A stretch of DNA of 29,084 nucleotides from Pelargonium nanum (taxonomy: Eukaryota > Streptophyta > Magnoliopsida > Geraniales > Geraniaceae), in the NCBI GenBank assembly GCA_036897485.1, contig JAYMTF010000858.1, forward strand, positions 1 to 29,084. Direction: 5' to 3'. Made by a program: the position numbers and the translations under genes. Under the pieces are notes generated by a model. The model made no database searches. It saw only the letters and a program-made list of their open reading frames with translations, and had not been told where the DNA came from. Positions within the stretch are counted from its first letter, which is position 1. The number at the start of each line of letters is the position of its first letter. Of the stretch, positions 1-11,100 are shown piece after piece.

Positions 1-868
1 AGGGGTGCTAGTTGCAAAACATGTAAAGCACAGGGGGTCCATCAGTAATTACCCCTTTTAAATAATATTGCATGTATCTTATATGTTCTAATCACTTAAG
101 CATATAGTTATGTAAAAAACTACAAAATGATCTTATAAATTTTCTCTTTATGTTACAACTTTGACAACTTAAAGAAACAAAAATATCAAAATACATTTAG
201 TCTCTTGAAAACCCTAAAAACTCATATTTAATGCACCACCACCACCTATTTCAGTCGTGATTTACTCATTGTATGATTTGCCGACTCTAGGCACTAGATA
301 ATGTGAGCTAGTTTTAAATGCTAAAAATAGCAATATGAATATACCCTTTACCATATTGCAATGCTATTAATTTTGGTGTCCTCTTGAGAATTAAGTAGTT
401 TCTTTCTTAATCCAACATTCAATTTGAGAAATAAATTATTCCACCTAACAATATGGTTGGATCAAGTTGGTACTTATTCAATGCGGCACATATATATTTT
501 CGTACACGGCTACAGTTAATTGAATGCATGCACTATCACAACTGTCTTTTTCCTTTTTATTTATTTATTATATTATATAAACGTTTAATTTCTTAATTCT
601 TATAGATTCATCTTGTACTTCACACCTTACAACAATGCATACCTTCTCCACACTATTTTTTTATTGCATTCTATACTTGCTAGAGTAGTTGTTACTTGTA
701 AATGAAGATTTCAGTTGCGATTGAATGAATATTGTGCATGATAGTAGATTCTACTATATCAAGCTACTCAACAAGACTCAAATATCAACTATCATTCAAC
801 CAAAAACATTGTTATCATTCCCCAAACCTTTATTACTAATGAGGATCCGCTACACCATTACACATCCT

Positions 869-898
869 CCCCCCCCCCCCCCAACCCCTCCCCCGCCA
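869..898. repeat. Poly-C tract followed by short C runs (G-run array on minus strand)
   Basis: A run of fourteen C is followed by runs of four, five and two C separated by one or two other bases. On the minus strand this gives four or more close G runs, which is the textbook pattern for a G-quadruplex. It is also a place where polymerase slippage or sequencing error is likely. Confidence 0.7.
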
Positions 899-1385
899 TA
901 TCACGAACCTCCCACATTCCTCCTAACCTGGTTTTCGATCCAGACCAGGCCCATCCGTATTGATCTTCAGCACCCCGCCTACTTTATTCTCGTCTTTAAA
1001 CAAAAATTCGGGCTCAAATGCTACTAAGTATTTCGACTCAATTACATCTCAAGTGATAACTTTCTTTCACTTCCTTTTAAATTAAATCCAATGTAACATG
1101 AAAGTACAGAAACACTTGTGATATGTGAATACGTAAATTCAATCAATTTATGGCAAGCTACCATTAATTAGTTGATCTCAACTATACCTTCGATCAGGCA
1201 TATATTATATGGTCTCATCGTCCATTAATTTATATCATCATGAAGATGTATCTACTCACCGAAAGTTTATATTTTAGGAGCATGATCAGCTACCCATTGT
1301 CTCATTCCACATATATATAGATTCTGTAATACATTTAATTATAATACCATTCAAAATTATTAGATATACCTAATAGTTGTTTCAT

Positions 1386-1416
<31 letters not shown>

Positions 1417-1693
1417 CAAATTATTTGTATATTTAATTCAATTTTCAATTTTTTTAAGAAAACAATAATTTCATGAACATAAATAGTGAATATCAAACTT
1501 ATATAAAATGAAATATCTTAACATGAATGTTCATAAAACGTTTGATCAACTATCATCCAAATTGATCTCTATTCTTTTCACCACATATAATTATATTCCA
1601 CAAGTTGTTGTTATCAGTATTGATATAGAAGTGAAGGCTGTAATTAGTACATTGAACAACCAGCTTAAACAAATGATGAAACTAGGAACCAAA

Positions 1694-1910
1694 GCATGTT
1701 GGGCCAAGCGGTTGATACGCTTTGGATTTCCTTTGATGTCTCAGGTTCGAGCCTCCTTGCCGACGTATGGGGTGAGATTTATGGGTTTAAGGAGAAAACT
1801 AACAACTAACAGGGTGACGCCCCCACTAGAGGGTAATTTTCAGAATTTGGACGAGCTAGCTGTCTGTAGTTCGGATTTGGACTTGTAAAGAAACTACGTA
1901 GATCTGAGGC
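1694..1910 (+). repeat. Decayed SINE-like element
   Basis: A Pol III A-box-like stretch starts near 1700 (TGGGCCAAGCGG) and a near-perfect B box (GGTTCGAGCC) sits at 1744-1753, about 44 bases later, as in tRNA-derived SINE heads. The body that follows has no coding logic. The right edge is only a guess because no target-site duplication or tail was found. Confidence 0.4.
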
Positions 1911-2484
1911 TATCAAAAGTCAAAATAAAATGTCAGCTCGATCCGAGGAGGAAATGGACACCCATGTTTGGCGTAATATGGTTCCATAAGTTTGGTAGCA
2001 ATTCATTTGACAATCATATACATACATGGTCCCATAAATTAATTTTTAGTCTTTCATAGTTTAAAAATAGTATATATGTAAGGATATATTTGAATATTAA
2101 ACGTATAGTCCTAAAATGAAATTGACTTGGTCTCAAAGGAGCACATGATATATATGTATACACACACATATGGTTGGAGATTGTAATGAATTTGAATCTA
2201 ATAAATATGAGGTTACTGGGATGAAGTATGAAAAGAAAATGTGTCCCAATTGTTCATTCATCAATCTAGACATAACTTGAAATATATGTGTTAATTTGGT
2301 AAAGCGGAGTTGGAAATTGTCAAGACGATAAATTTGGTAATTTAAAGTTTCATGCCTCTTCATTTTCTAATAGTTATGAGCAACAACTCATACTTAACCT
2401 AAAATAGGTTTCGTGAAATTTCTCATATATAGACAACACTTGAGCACTCGTTGCACAATTTGAACTTTGCTACCAACTATCATC

Positions 2485-2560
2485 AGAGCAATTGACTTAA
2501 GTTGTTTGCTCCTCTAGAGGTCTCAGATTCGAGCCTCAATCGAGGTCTCAGACGAGACTT
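2485..2560 (+). repeat. Second SINE-like remnant (B-box-like)
   Basis: GATTCGAGCC near 2527 resembles a B box, preceded by a weak A-box-like stretch near 2491. It shares the context TCTCAG.TTCGAGCCT with the piece at 1744, suggesting two old copies of related elements. The motif GAGGTCTCAGA occurs twice around the B box. Confidence 0.3.
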
Positions 2561-2975
2561 CGAAATGCCACGTGTAGTTTGTCCATTTATTGATTTTGTA
2601 TACGAGTTTTTAGATACTACCAATAAATTCACGCATGCATTGTTAATGTGAACAAAATACACACGACTTACTTGTATTATACGGCTAATATCAAGATCAA
2701 TAAGTTATTGTTGTAACCAATTTATTGAAAGGAACAAAACAAAACAATAAAATGTAAAAATTGGGGAATGGGCAGAAGATAGAAATAATAGTGTGTAGTC
2801 GTTGTGAGCAATAACAGCTCTCAACCGACCTCACTCCCATTTAATACCTCTCTATATCATTAAGGTAGTTTCTTCACACAACGCCCATCTTAATTTGTCT
2901 CAACTTTCATTTATTTTACCTTATTTGTAACCCAAATAACTACACCTACACCTCCATCCATCGCCAACTTCCTTG

Positions 2976-2983
2976 TATATATT
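2976..2983 (+). promoter_or_regulatory. Probable TATA box of the TIC32-like gene
   Basis: TATATATT lies about 180 bases before the chosen ATG at 3165. The stretch after it is rich in C and T, as plant 5' leaders often are. The transcription start would then be near 3010. Confidence 0.45.
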
Positions 2984-3164
2984 AGATCGACCTTTCTTGT
3001 TCCTCACTTCATATCAATATCAATATCTTACTCCTGCATACCCACTTTTCTCTGCTTTTTTTCCATTTCCAGCGATACATACACAAATTCAACGCCGAAT
3101 AGTACTGTTGGTTTAGCTGTGGGACACAAGTTTTGAGTTGTATATATATAAATTTGTGGTGCAA

Positions 3165-6100
3165 ATGGTTCTTGGGTGGATTAGAAACATGAGTATCTTC
3201 TCATTGATCACAGGGAAGCTAGGCCCTAGTGGCTTTGGATCTGGCTCCACTGCTGAAGAGGTCACTCAAGGAATTGATGCGACCCATCTCACTGCAATCA
3301 TCACAGGTACTCATGAATATATAGATCTTGTTAATTACTTATTAGGAGCTGTGAATTTTTTTGCTGGGTTTTTGTTTTTTTGTTGTGCCTGTAAGGTGTT
3401 TGTGATATTGTCTGTGTAGGAATTAGTACAAAATGGAGATAGCATTTTGTTGCCAATGAATTGAATGTGGATTGAGTTATGGTTGATACATGGTTCAAGT
3501 TCAATTATGATAGAGAGACAACATATATGCGAGTTGTTCCTTCCGACCAGTGTGTACAGGAAATACACCTAAATGTTTTGGTGATGTCCCTGAGATGAAG
3601 CAGCTCTCATTGACCACTATTTTTTTTAGTTTATCTTGCTTGTGTCCCAATAGGTTTTGTTCATCTTTCTGTGCTTTATCTTTTGCCGCCTTTCCACCAG
3701 GGCCGTCCCAATCATTTTGTGGCCTTATGGTTCATGGCGACGGTTTTGTCCGGTTCCAATTTTACAATTCTCAACGACGACATGTTCGTCGGTCTTCCTA
3801 TTCACTCGCTTTATGTTTTATTTTCCTTCTGATTCTCAGAGAGGCTATATGCAGTTGCGCATATTGGACATGTTATTCTATGAGTTGTATTTTACTTGCT
3901 TTATTTTTTTATTTTTCTTCTGATTCTTAAAAAAGCTATATGTAGTTAAGCATATTACACACGTTAATCTACAAGTTGTATTTCACTGTCTCACTGTTTC
4001 GGACTCATGCTAAATACTATTAACAATTCATGTCTAATGATATGATTATACTACTTTGAGCTAAATCTCTTAATGATTAGGACACTGATTTCAAAACAAG
4101 GATATTTTTTATCTTAAAAATTTGAGGTTTTTAGGTCTTTCAAAATTGCCATAAAAATAATTATAAAACAACATTGTACTAGTTATTGTGTTGCACCATA
4201 CTCACGATGGCAATTTATTATTCAACCAACACCATTAACGTTGACGTTCTATTTATGGGTCCAACAAATTTATTTCCGTAAAATTGGCACCGGACCCATG
4301 TCTATGATAGAATGCTGCCTGAGAATGATAAGGTACCTACCTATTTGTTCTTCATAAATGCCATATTTGATTTTGTTCCTCTACTACAATGATTAGAGAG
4401 AATTTATGTATTAACCAATATGTAAGATTGTAACATCAAATATACAATGATTTAATTACATTTTCAAAACCCATATCAGAGCCGAATAGTTTGTTCACCG
4501 AGTCATCAATTTAATAGGTTGAGGCGTCGAATTTAAGGACTCGTGCCAACTTATTTTTTTGGCCGAATCAAAACTCAATTACAGCTGTTTTATCGGTTAT
4601 CACCTATTTTTGTTAGTAGAACTGTTTTAAGTTGTTTTCATCTAACTTTATATTTGTATCTGAAATACAATATTTCAAATCTCAAATGATAAATTATAAA
4701 TCGAATCCAAGTTCTAAAACGGATCATGACATTTCAATATGGTTAGTTGCTAAATGAAAACCTGATGAATGTAGGAGGGGCAAGTGGAATTGGGTTGGAG
4801 ACGGCAAGAGTGTTGGCTCTTCGCAAAGCTCATGTCATAATTGCTGCAAGGAACATGGAAGCTGCAAATGAAGCCAAACAGCTTATTCTCAAGGAAAATG
4901 AAACTGCTCGTGTTGATGTTCTAAAACTTGATCTTTCCTCTGTGAAATCTGTCAGAGAATTTGCTGATAGCTTCATTGCTCTTGATCTTCCCCTCAACAT
5001 CTTGATGTGATCTCTCTCTCTCTCTCTTTCCCAATGTTACATGTATATATTTGTGTTAAAGAATCGTTTTATAATGCTATTGACTGATCAAAGAAATCAC
5101 ACACATATTGCAGAAACAATGCCGGCGTCATGTTCTGCCCCTTCCAGCTATCAGAAGATGGAATAGAGATGCAATTTGCAACAAACCATCTTGGTAACAT
5201 GATTTTTTTTGCCTAAGAAAACTTACCTAGCTTGTCATCTTCATTCTCATATGATTAATTAATTGATGTTTTCTTGATCGCGCTTAATTTTCAGGTCATT
5301 TTCTCCTAACAAACCTGCTCCTCGAGAAAATGAAGAACACTGCAAGAACAACAGGTATTGAGGGAAGAATTGTGAATTTATCCTCAATAGCCCACCTCCA
5401 CACCTATGAAAAGGGGGTTGATTTTGAAAAGATGAATGACCCCAAAAGGTATTTCTTTTGGAGATTGATGTTGCCTTCTATTTTCAAATAAAATCAGTGT
5501 TTTTATACAATACACAGTCTCTCAATTTCCTCAATTTTAGTTACTCTGACAAGAAGGCCTATGGACAATCCAAATTAGCAAACATACTTCATGCTAAGGA
5601 GCTTTCTCGCCGCTTGCAGGTCAGCCTTTTAGTTTTTGATTTGGCTGAAAAATCTTTCTAATTCTTTCTCACATTCTTCTTCGATTTGTTTCGTTCCATG
5701 GAATACAGGAAGAGGGGGTAAACATTACCGTCAACGCGGTCCACCCAGGAATCATAATGACAAATCTCATGAGACATTCCAAAGTTCTAATGAGTGAGTT
5801 CTGTACAAACAAAACATGTAATCCAAATGAGAAGTACTCATCTTCATTCTTAATCTTTATATTCTTAAATGCAGAGTTTTTGAAGGTTTTAACTTACCTG
5901 GTATGGAAGAATGTGCCTCAGGTAAAAAAAATGCATCCAGTTATTGGTGTTTTTGATTCATTACTTCAATCATATATTAGAATATGGTTTTGAGAACTTT
6001 TGAATTGTGAAATTCAGGGAGCAGCCACAACATGCTATGTTGCACTTCACCCGAGCATGAAAGGCGTAACGGGAAATTACTACCTGGACTGCAATGAGAT

Positions 6101-6215
6101 GAAGCCGAGTGCCATAGCCAGAGATCAAGTGTTGGCCAAGAAGCTCTGGGATTTCAGCAACAAATTGGTTGATGCCTCATCCATGAATGTGCTGCAGCAA
6201 GCATCTGTTGTTTAA
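3165..6215 (+). CDS. TIC32-like short-chain dehydrogenase/reductase, 8 exons
   Basis: Exons: 3165-3306, 4775-5006, 5114-5193, 5295-5448, 5541-5619, 5709-5793, 5875-5921, 6018-6215; together 338 residues, all with GT..AG introns. It is a classical SDR with a Rossmann fold: cofactor motif TGGASGIG at about 47-54, NNAG at 126-129, catalytic Ser 181/182 (NLSS), Tyr210 and Lys214 (YGQSK), and the HPG loop near 241-243. The N-terminal block ([11 protein letters not shown]) and C-terminal block ([18 protein letters not shown]) are typical of the plant TIC32-like group. TIC32 itself is an NADP(H)-dependent, calmodulin-binding dehydrogenase at the chloroplast inner envelope translocon; the group has many paralogs, so the exact substrate and location here are not settled. 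ATG 3165 has a good context; ATG 3189 (330 residues) is possible. Intron 1 is 1468 bases, far longer than the rest. Confidence 0.9.
3808..3988 (+). repeat. Diverged 91-bp tandem duplication in intron 1
   Basis: Two copies (about 3808-3897 and 3898-3988) share CTTCTGATTCT, GCTATATG.AGTT, GCATATT and the AGTTGTATTT.ACT end, offset by about 91 bases. Copies differ by many substitutions, so the duplication is old. It is inside the long first intron of the TIC32-like gene. Confidence 0.6.
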
Positions 6216-6768
6216 GTTTAAGTTCAAGTTGTTTGCTTGTGTGCTTAAAATATGCACTACTTAAGTAGCTATAGCTAATGTGTGAAGTTGTGATGAAATA
6301 ACCAGAAGCTATTAAGATGCATGGTGTGGTATGTACATTGTTCACCACCAATCTGTATGTGTGAGATTGAAATATATGTTTCTTTGGTTATTGCTTTGAT
6401 TTGTGTAAGGAATTTGATTTTTGTTGATTTGTTAACAAAAGGTACCCTCATTTTTATTCAAGTCCACTTAATCTTCGCCATTTTACATTATTATATGATG
6501 CACAAGACACTTTCATTTTCTCAATGTACATGTTTTCAACACTTTTTAACACTCGAACACCTGATTTTATGTGTCATCTAATATTGTAACAATATTTTTA
6601 AAGTGGACACGTATTCAACACATTAAGAGTTGATTCATTTTTCATCGGACATAATATATACACAAACTATATTTACAAAAAAATATATATATTCGAGAAA
6701 CTCGCGCACGCACCTTCCGAGAGAGAATAAAAAACAGTGAATTGGGCCGGTTGGGCCCATTATGATCT
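6216..6768. other. Convergent 3' region, no gene found
   Basis: This holds the 3' untranslated regions of the dehydrogenase (plus) and the small membrane protein (minus). It is AT-rich up to about 6700 and then changes sharply to GC-rich. Two TGGGCC motifs sit at 6743-6748 and 6752-6757; see findings. Confidence 0.55.
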
Positions 6769-7149
6769 TCAAGAGGACTCGTCCTCCTCCCACAGGCCCA
6801 GGGCCCGGACCACGCAAGCCGAGCCAGCCACCACAACCGCCGCGAATATCGGAGGCACCAAAAGGTCCATCTTGGACCTCTTGAACATCTGCGCCGGCAA
6901 GCACGTGACCTCCCCCGGCAAGTCCAGCGGCAGCCTGATGAATCCCTCCGCCGCGCCGCTGCCGCCGCACACGCTGGAGAACGACGAGGACGAGGAGATC
7001 GCCGATACGAACGCGAACTCCGGCGAGAAGGAGGCCACCGCCACGGTGACCGTCAGGAGCGTCGTCCACGTGGCGGCGTAGAGAAGCACCGGCCAGCGAG
7101 CGCCTAACCGATGGAGCAGAGAGGATGAGAAAGACGTCGGAGAAGACAT
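6769..7149 (-). CDS. Small two-helix membrane protein, conserved in plants, function unknown
   Basis: Single exon of 126 residues, starting at ATG 7149 and stopping with TGA at 6769. A hydrophobic segment at about 19-40 (WPVLLYAATWTTLL...) and another at about 97-117 (PPIFAAVVVAGSACVVRA) predict two membrane spans, joined by a Ser-rich and Gly-rich loop with two Cys (61 and 83) and the block LPLDLPGE. I recognise the pattern as a small uncharacterised plant membrane protein family, but cannot name a function. The coding region is strongly GC-rich, unlike the flanks, and this makes several shadow frames open on both strands; the minus frame is chosen because only it gives membrane helices and the familiar conserved blocks. 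Two CACGTG G-box cores lie upstream. Confidence 0.75.
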   Translation of the reverse strand: MSSPTSFSSSLLHRLGARWPVLLYAATWTTLLTVTVAVASFSPEFAFVSAISSSSSFSSVCGGSGAAEGFIRLPLDLPGEVTCLPAQMFKRSKMDLLVPPIFAAVVVAGSACVVRALGLWEEDESS

Positions 7150-7225
7150 CTATGAATTCTAGGGTTCGATATTGAATTAATCGAAATGTTGTAAGGAGTT
7201 TTGGGTATTAATATGAGGAGGTGAT

Positions 7226-7250
7226 GGTGGTGGTGGAGGTGGAGGAGGAC
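7226..7250 (-). repeat. GGT/GGA microsatellite in the 5' region of the small membrane protein gene
   Basis: A purine-rich run of GGT and GGA triplets lies about 80-100 bases upstream of ATG 7149, probably in its 5' leader. Read in the direction of the gene it is a CCT/ACC tract, a common kind of pyrimidine patch near plant promoters. Confidence 0.5.
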
Positions 7251-7402
7251 CTAATCTCAACTACTTTTTTAATAGTGATTTGTGTTTTTGGTTCGGTTTA
7301 GTTGAGTCGGTTGACATGAAAATGAGAAAGTGTTTTGGTTTGGCTTTGATAGAGAGGTGTAGGACAACGACTCAACCGATATATGCGTCTACTTTGTTGT
7401 GC

Positions 7403-7461
7403 CACGTGGATTCTCTACAGACTTGGCGCCAGTTTCAACTGTAACTGTAGCTTTCCACGTG
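7403..7461 (-). promoter_or_regulatory. Two G-box (CACGTG) motifs upstream of the small membrane protein gene
   Basis: CACGTG occurs at 7403-7408 and 7456-7461, about 255 and 310 bases upstream of ATG 7149. The first is in the ABRE-like context GCCACGTGG. Such paired G boxes are bound by bZIP and bHLH factors in light and abscisic acid responses. The site is seen; the regulation is inferred. Confidence 0.45.
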
Positions 7462-8121
7462 TTAGGAGATGTACCAATCATCTACTGCCACATCGACAAA
7501 CTTATCATGTTTACATGTATGTACTTTGAATTAAATTAAACCATATTGTTCGTGTTTAAGAAAAAACAAGAAAAAAGTCGTCCGCACTCTAGCCGTTTGA
7601 CCTCTTTATTAGTGATAGTACGTCATTGCTTGATAGTATCTCTTGCGCATTTTGTCGCTTTGTAATGAGGTCTACGAACGATAGACCGAGGCGGCTCACG
7701 TTATTGCGAGATGTTCTCTATCTTTGTCAGATCGTGTTATTATAAATATACACAAGTGTCTCATACAATTCTATAATTAAAGTCATAAAATTATTATCAA
7801 GCACATTTTACCGAACATAACACGTTAGTATATCAACATTTTAACAACTTATTTTAAAAAAGAGATAAAACATAAAAACTGTTTATAAGCTCCACCTACT
7901 TATGAAACTAATCCGACGAGATGAGGTACATCATCCACACATAATTACATGACAATGAATATTTGAATACATAGGGAATGACATCACTTGCATGTTTTCC
8001 CTTTCTGATTCACCTAGTGTACAATTTTTTATACAACAATCAATTGGTAACAGGATAACAATCAAATACAAGGGCATTTTTTAGGCAACATTATTTGTGG
8101 CAAGCTTGAACTGTGGAAGTA
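7462..8121. other. Intergenic, no gene found
   Basis: AT-rich stretch between the distal promoter of the small membrane protein gene and the 3' end of the UNC93-like gene. I see no coding frame, RNA gene or clear repeat in it. The last 150 bases are probably the UNC93-like 3' UTR. Confidence 0.5.
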
Positions 8122-11100
8122 TCATAAGCTGGTAGAGGAAAATGCTTTCTCTACCGAAAGAGTAAGAACCAAGAGCCCGCCAAATGCGACACATAGTGAA
8201 ACAGACATGATTACCAGCATCACCTGCAGCGAGATGAATGGCTGGATAAAGCACACAAATGATATGGAAGCACACTGCCATACCTTCAGCTGTGCAAATG
8301 CTCCTTCCTGTATTTCACCCAAATTAGATCGAGGAATTGCATAAACAGAATCAGTGGATAATAATGATTGACTACAGAGCTAATATATACGTAAAATTTG
8401 TAGCTTCATATGGAATCTACGACATTCAAATTGAATTTGCTTCGAAAAAGTAATCACTGAATCAAGAAAAGAGCAATTATATGAAACATATATGGAAGTG
8501 TGTAATATAATTGAAAGACTAAGTGGTTCTGTATTGCTGGTATTTAAGCATTACTATCTCAAATGAGGATTCACGTGATAAGTGCCTTGATGTGCTGGCT
8601 TGTTGGAAAAGATACATCAAGACCATTTTTTTTCTAAATTAAATAGGATTGCTAATTACCGTATCATGCTCAAACATTATCCCAACTAAAGCATTCAGCT
8701 GTGTCATGAATACTCCATCGCCAATGCCTAGTAGAGCTGCCATGAGAAGTGGATATATAATGGCAAGTACTCCACTAGGTAAGCTGCATGATGACACAGT
8801 AAAACAAGGAGTTACAAATTTGATGGAGCTTCTCCTGTCAAAAAAAAATTTGATGGAGCTTCTAATTTGGAACGACAATAAGAAATAGGGTACAGTAAAG
8901 TGCATAGCTGACCTATACTTGAACAGAAGCCAGAGCAGTACAACAGCATGAATAATAGTTCCAAAAGAGACTATCCAAGTGATTGACGAGAGACCTTTAG
9001 TAAGTCGACCAGCAACCACCGAACACTGATATAAGGTAAAAAAACAAGATCAGACTATGATATACTGTCTCTGTTGGCTTACACAACAGTCACTAATACA
9101 TCATTTACATGATTGTTCTGTTCGGGATAATACATTTCTAGCAAGGAAGGGATGGGATAAGAGTCCAATAGGTCTATTACGCTCCCCAATTGGAGAAAGA
9201 TCGAATCTAAATAAATAAATAAACAGAAAAAGGCACAAATTATTAGCTTTTACCACTCAAGTTTGATGCATCAACAGAACTACATGTAATAAAAGACATA
9301 CATGTAGGATAACCAATACAAAAGATTACGAGAGTGCTATTTCATGTCTTTCTCAACTCTAACACTTAATCTTGTATAGTATATGGAGAAGAAAGTTGTT
9401 TTCTTAAAGTTGTATATTTATTTTTCTATATATGGATCAACCAAGTATTAACTTTGAAGATAGATTGAGGTAAAGCAATATCCATAGAGAGCAACTACTC
9501 AAAATATCACCATACTTACTAATGCATCAAAAGCCCCATATACTGCCATTGCTCCACCAACTCCTGGCACACCAATTGCAGGAGTCACAATGTTCTTGGT
9601 AAACTCAGCCCTATGATCCAAAACATATCAAATGCATTTTAATATGAGATGAAGAACAGACAGAACTAAAAAAAAATCATATATAATACTGGAAAAGGCT
9701 CTAAGTATATTATTAACCAAGTAATTACCACACAAATGCTTGTTGTAACCCTGAATATGAAATTAGTGGGATGATCAACAGCATCCGTATATCAAGCATG
9801 GGCTTGATCACATACTTTGAGAGAGTGGCCACAGAACTTATAGGCGTTGCTTCACTATTGTCCTTACTATCCCTTTTCTTTAAGAAACACATGAGTACGG
9901 TGCCTACAGTCATGATACAAAGGAAGATGGTGAACAATAAAGTTGTGCCACTGGTACTTCCATCCTGCATTTATATGAAATAAAACCAAAGCACAAGCAC
10001 TGAGTTTGATAAAAATAATAACCAACTTAATCCACTAGAGCTGTGAGGTGAAGATATGGCATTTTAAAATATTTGGATGACAGATTGGCAGTAAAATCAT
10101 AATGACAAATCAAGCTTAACTACAAGGAATATACGTACAGCTCCATTGCTCAACAGTGCAAGTGAGATGAGATTTCCAACAAACTGCAAAGTTTATTAAA
10201 AAGATCAAATAAGAAATTAGCATGTTATTATAATACTTATTATAAGACATCATACAACTTGCTGATTAGCAGTTTCACCTGATGGCCGGCAAACATTCCC
10301 CAGAATTCTCCATTGAATCTACCAATTACTGTTCCTTCATGTAAGTTCCCATCACTTGCATGACTGCGTGCAGTGGAAGTGAGATACGTCCCCTGATGAG
10401 CAGTGGCAAGGTTAAGAAAGAATACATGGCTCTACATTAACAACAAATACTAGGAACATAACCATAAGCACACAATTTCACCTGCCCAACCCATATTATT
10501 GAAGCAGAAAACCCAAGGTATACAGAAGCTGGAACCATTGTATACCTACAGAAAGATCACTTCGTTACTAGAGCTCCAGAACATAATATAAATAACATGA
10601 TTCTAAGAGTTTTCAGGACATAAAATTGATGGTATGGAATAATAAATGGTTATATGAGAAACCATTATGGCATTATGCACAACTGAGGACAACAATCAAG
10701 CCATTTCCCAAACATTGAGGTTGCTACATGATTTGTTTAGCAAAACTCGTCGGGATTTTCTGCTCGTATTCTTCTCCTTCACTGAAGATAATATATCTAA
10801 AAACGTGCATCCAATTTTTTTAAAGGGTCATGCACTTGGGTAGATACTAGATACAAGATACCCCATATCATAAGTTCTAGTGTTCTACTGAAATAGATCA
10901 GTCCAACAAGATAAGGCCTTGATTTATTCACATTGTATTTGATATCTAAAAGGGGAATTTCATCTTCAAACTTGTGATAACTTCAAAAGGGTGGCATGAA
11001 GATGAATTACAACTTCAGCTATCATGAATGTAAATAACTTCATTGAAACTTAAGCCATCTTGTCAGTGACTTCAATCAAGCTCACAATAAAGGATGAGTC

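Larger units (their letters stand above)
1..2900. other. AT-rich intergenic region, no gene found
   Basis: No open frame here looks like a plant protein. The stretch is AT-rich and holds a C tract (869-882), a TA-rich microsatellite near 1389-1412, and two decayed SINE-like pieces near 1698 and 2485, listed separately. A palindromic CACGTG core lies near 2570. The right-hand end leads into the promoter of the dehydrogenase gene. Confidence 0.6.

Noticed and set aside
725..1027. Proline-rich plus-strand ORF over the C tract
   Set aside because: Proline run is only the C tract read as codons; no conserved pattern, no splice or promoter context.
1508..1888. 126-codon plus ORF
   Set aside because: It overlaps a SINE-like B box and has no recognisable domain; likely chance.
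3550..3930. Cys/Ser/Phe-rich ORF in the TIC32-like region
   Set aside because: It lies in intron 1 and partly over a tandem duplication; composition is that of T-rich intron DNA.
6635..7069. Second minus-strand frame rich in Gly and Arg
   Set aside because: Out-of-frame shadow of the same gene, running into AT-rich 3' DNA.
6737..7081. Plus-strand ORF antisense to the small membrane protein
   Set aside because: GC-rich shadow frame; no domain, and the minus frame carries the conserved membrane helices.
8774..8783. UNC93-like exon 9 starting at 8774 rather than 8783
   Set aside because: Also keeps frame, but the upstream CAG is met first and leaves Ser-Leu-Pro-Ser before GVL, which fits the family better.
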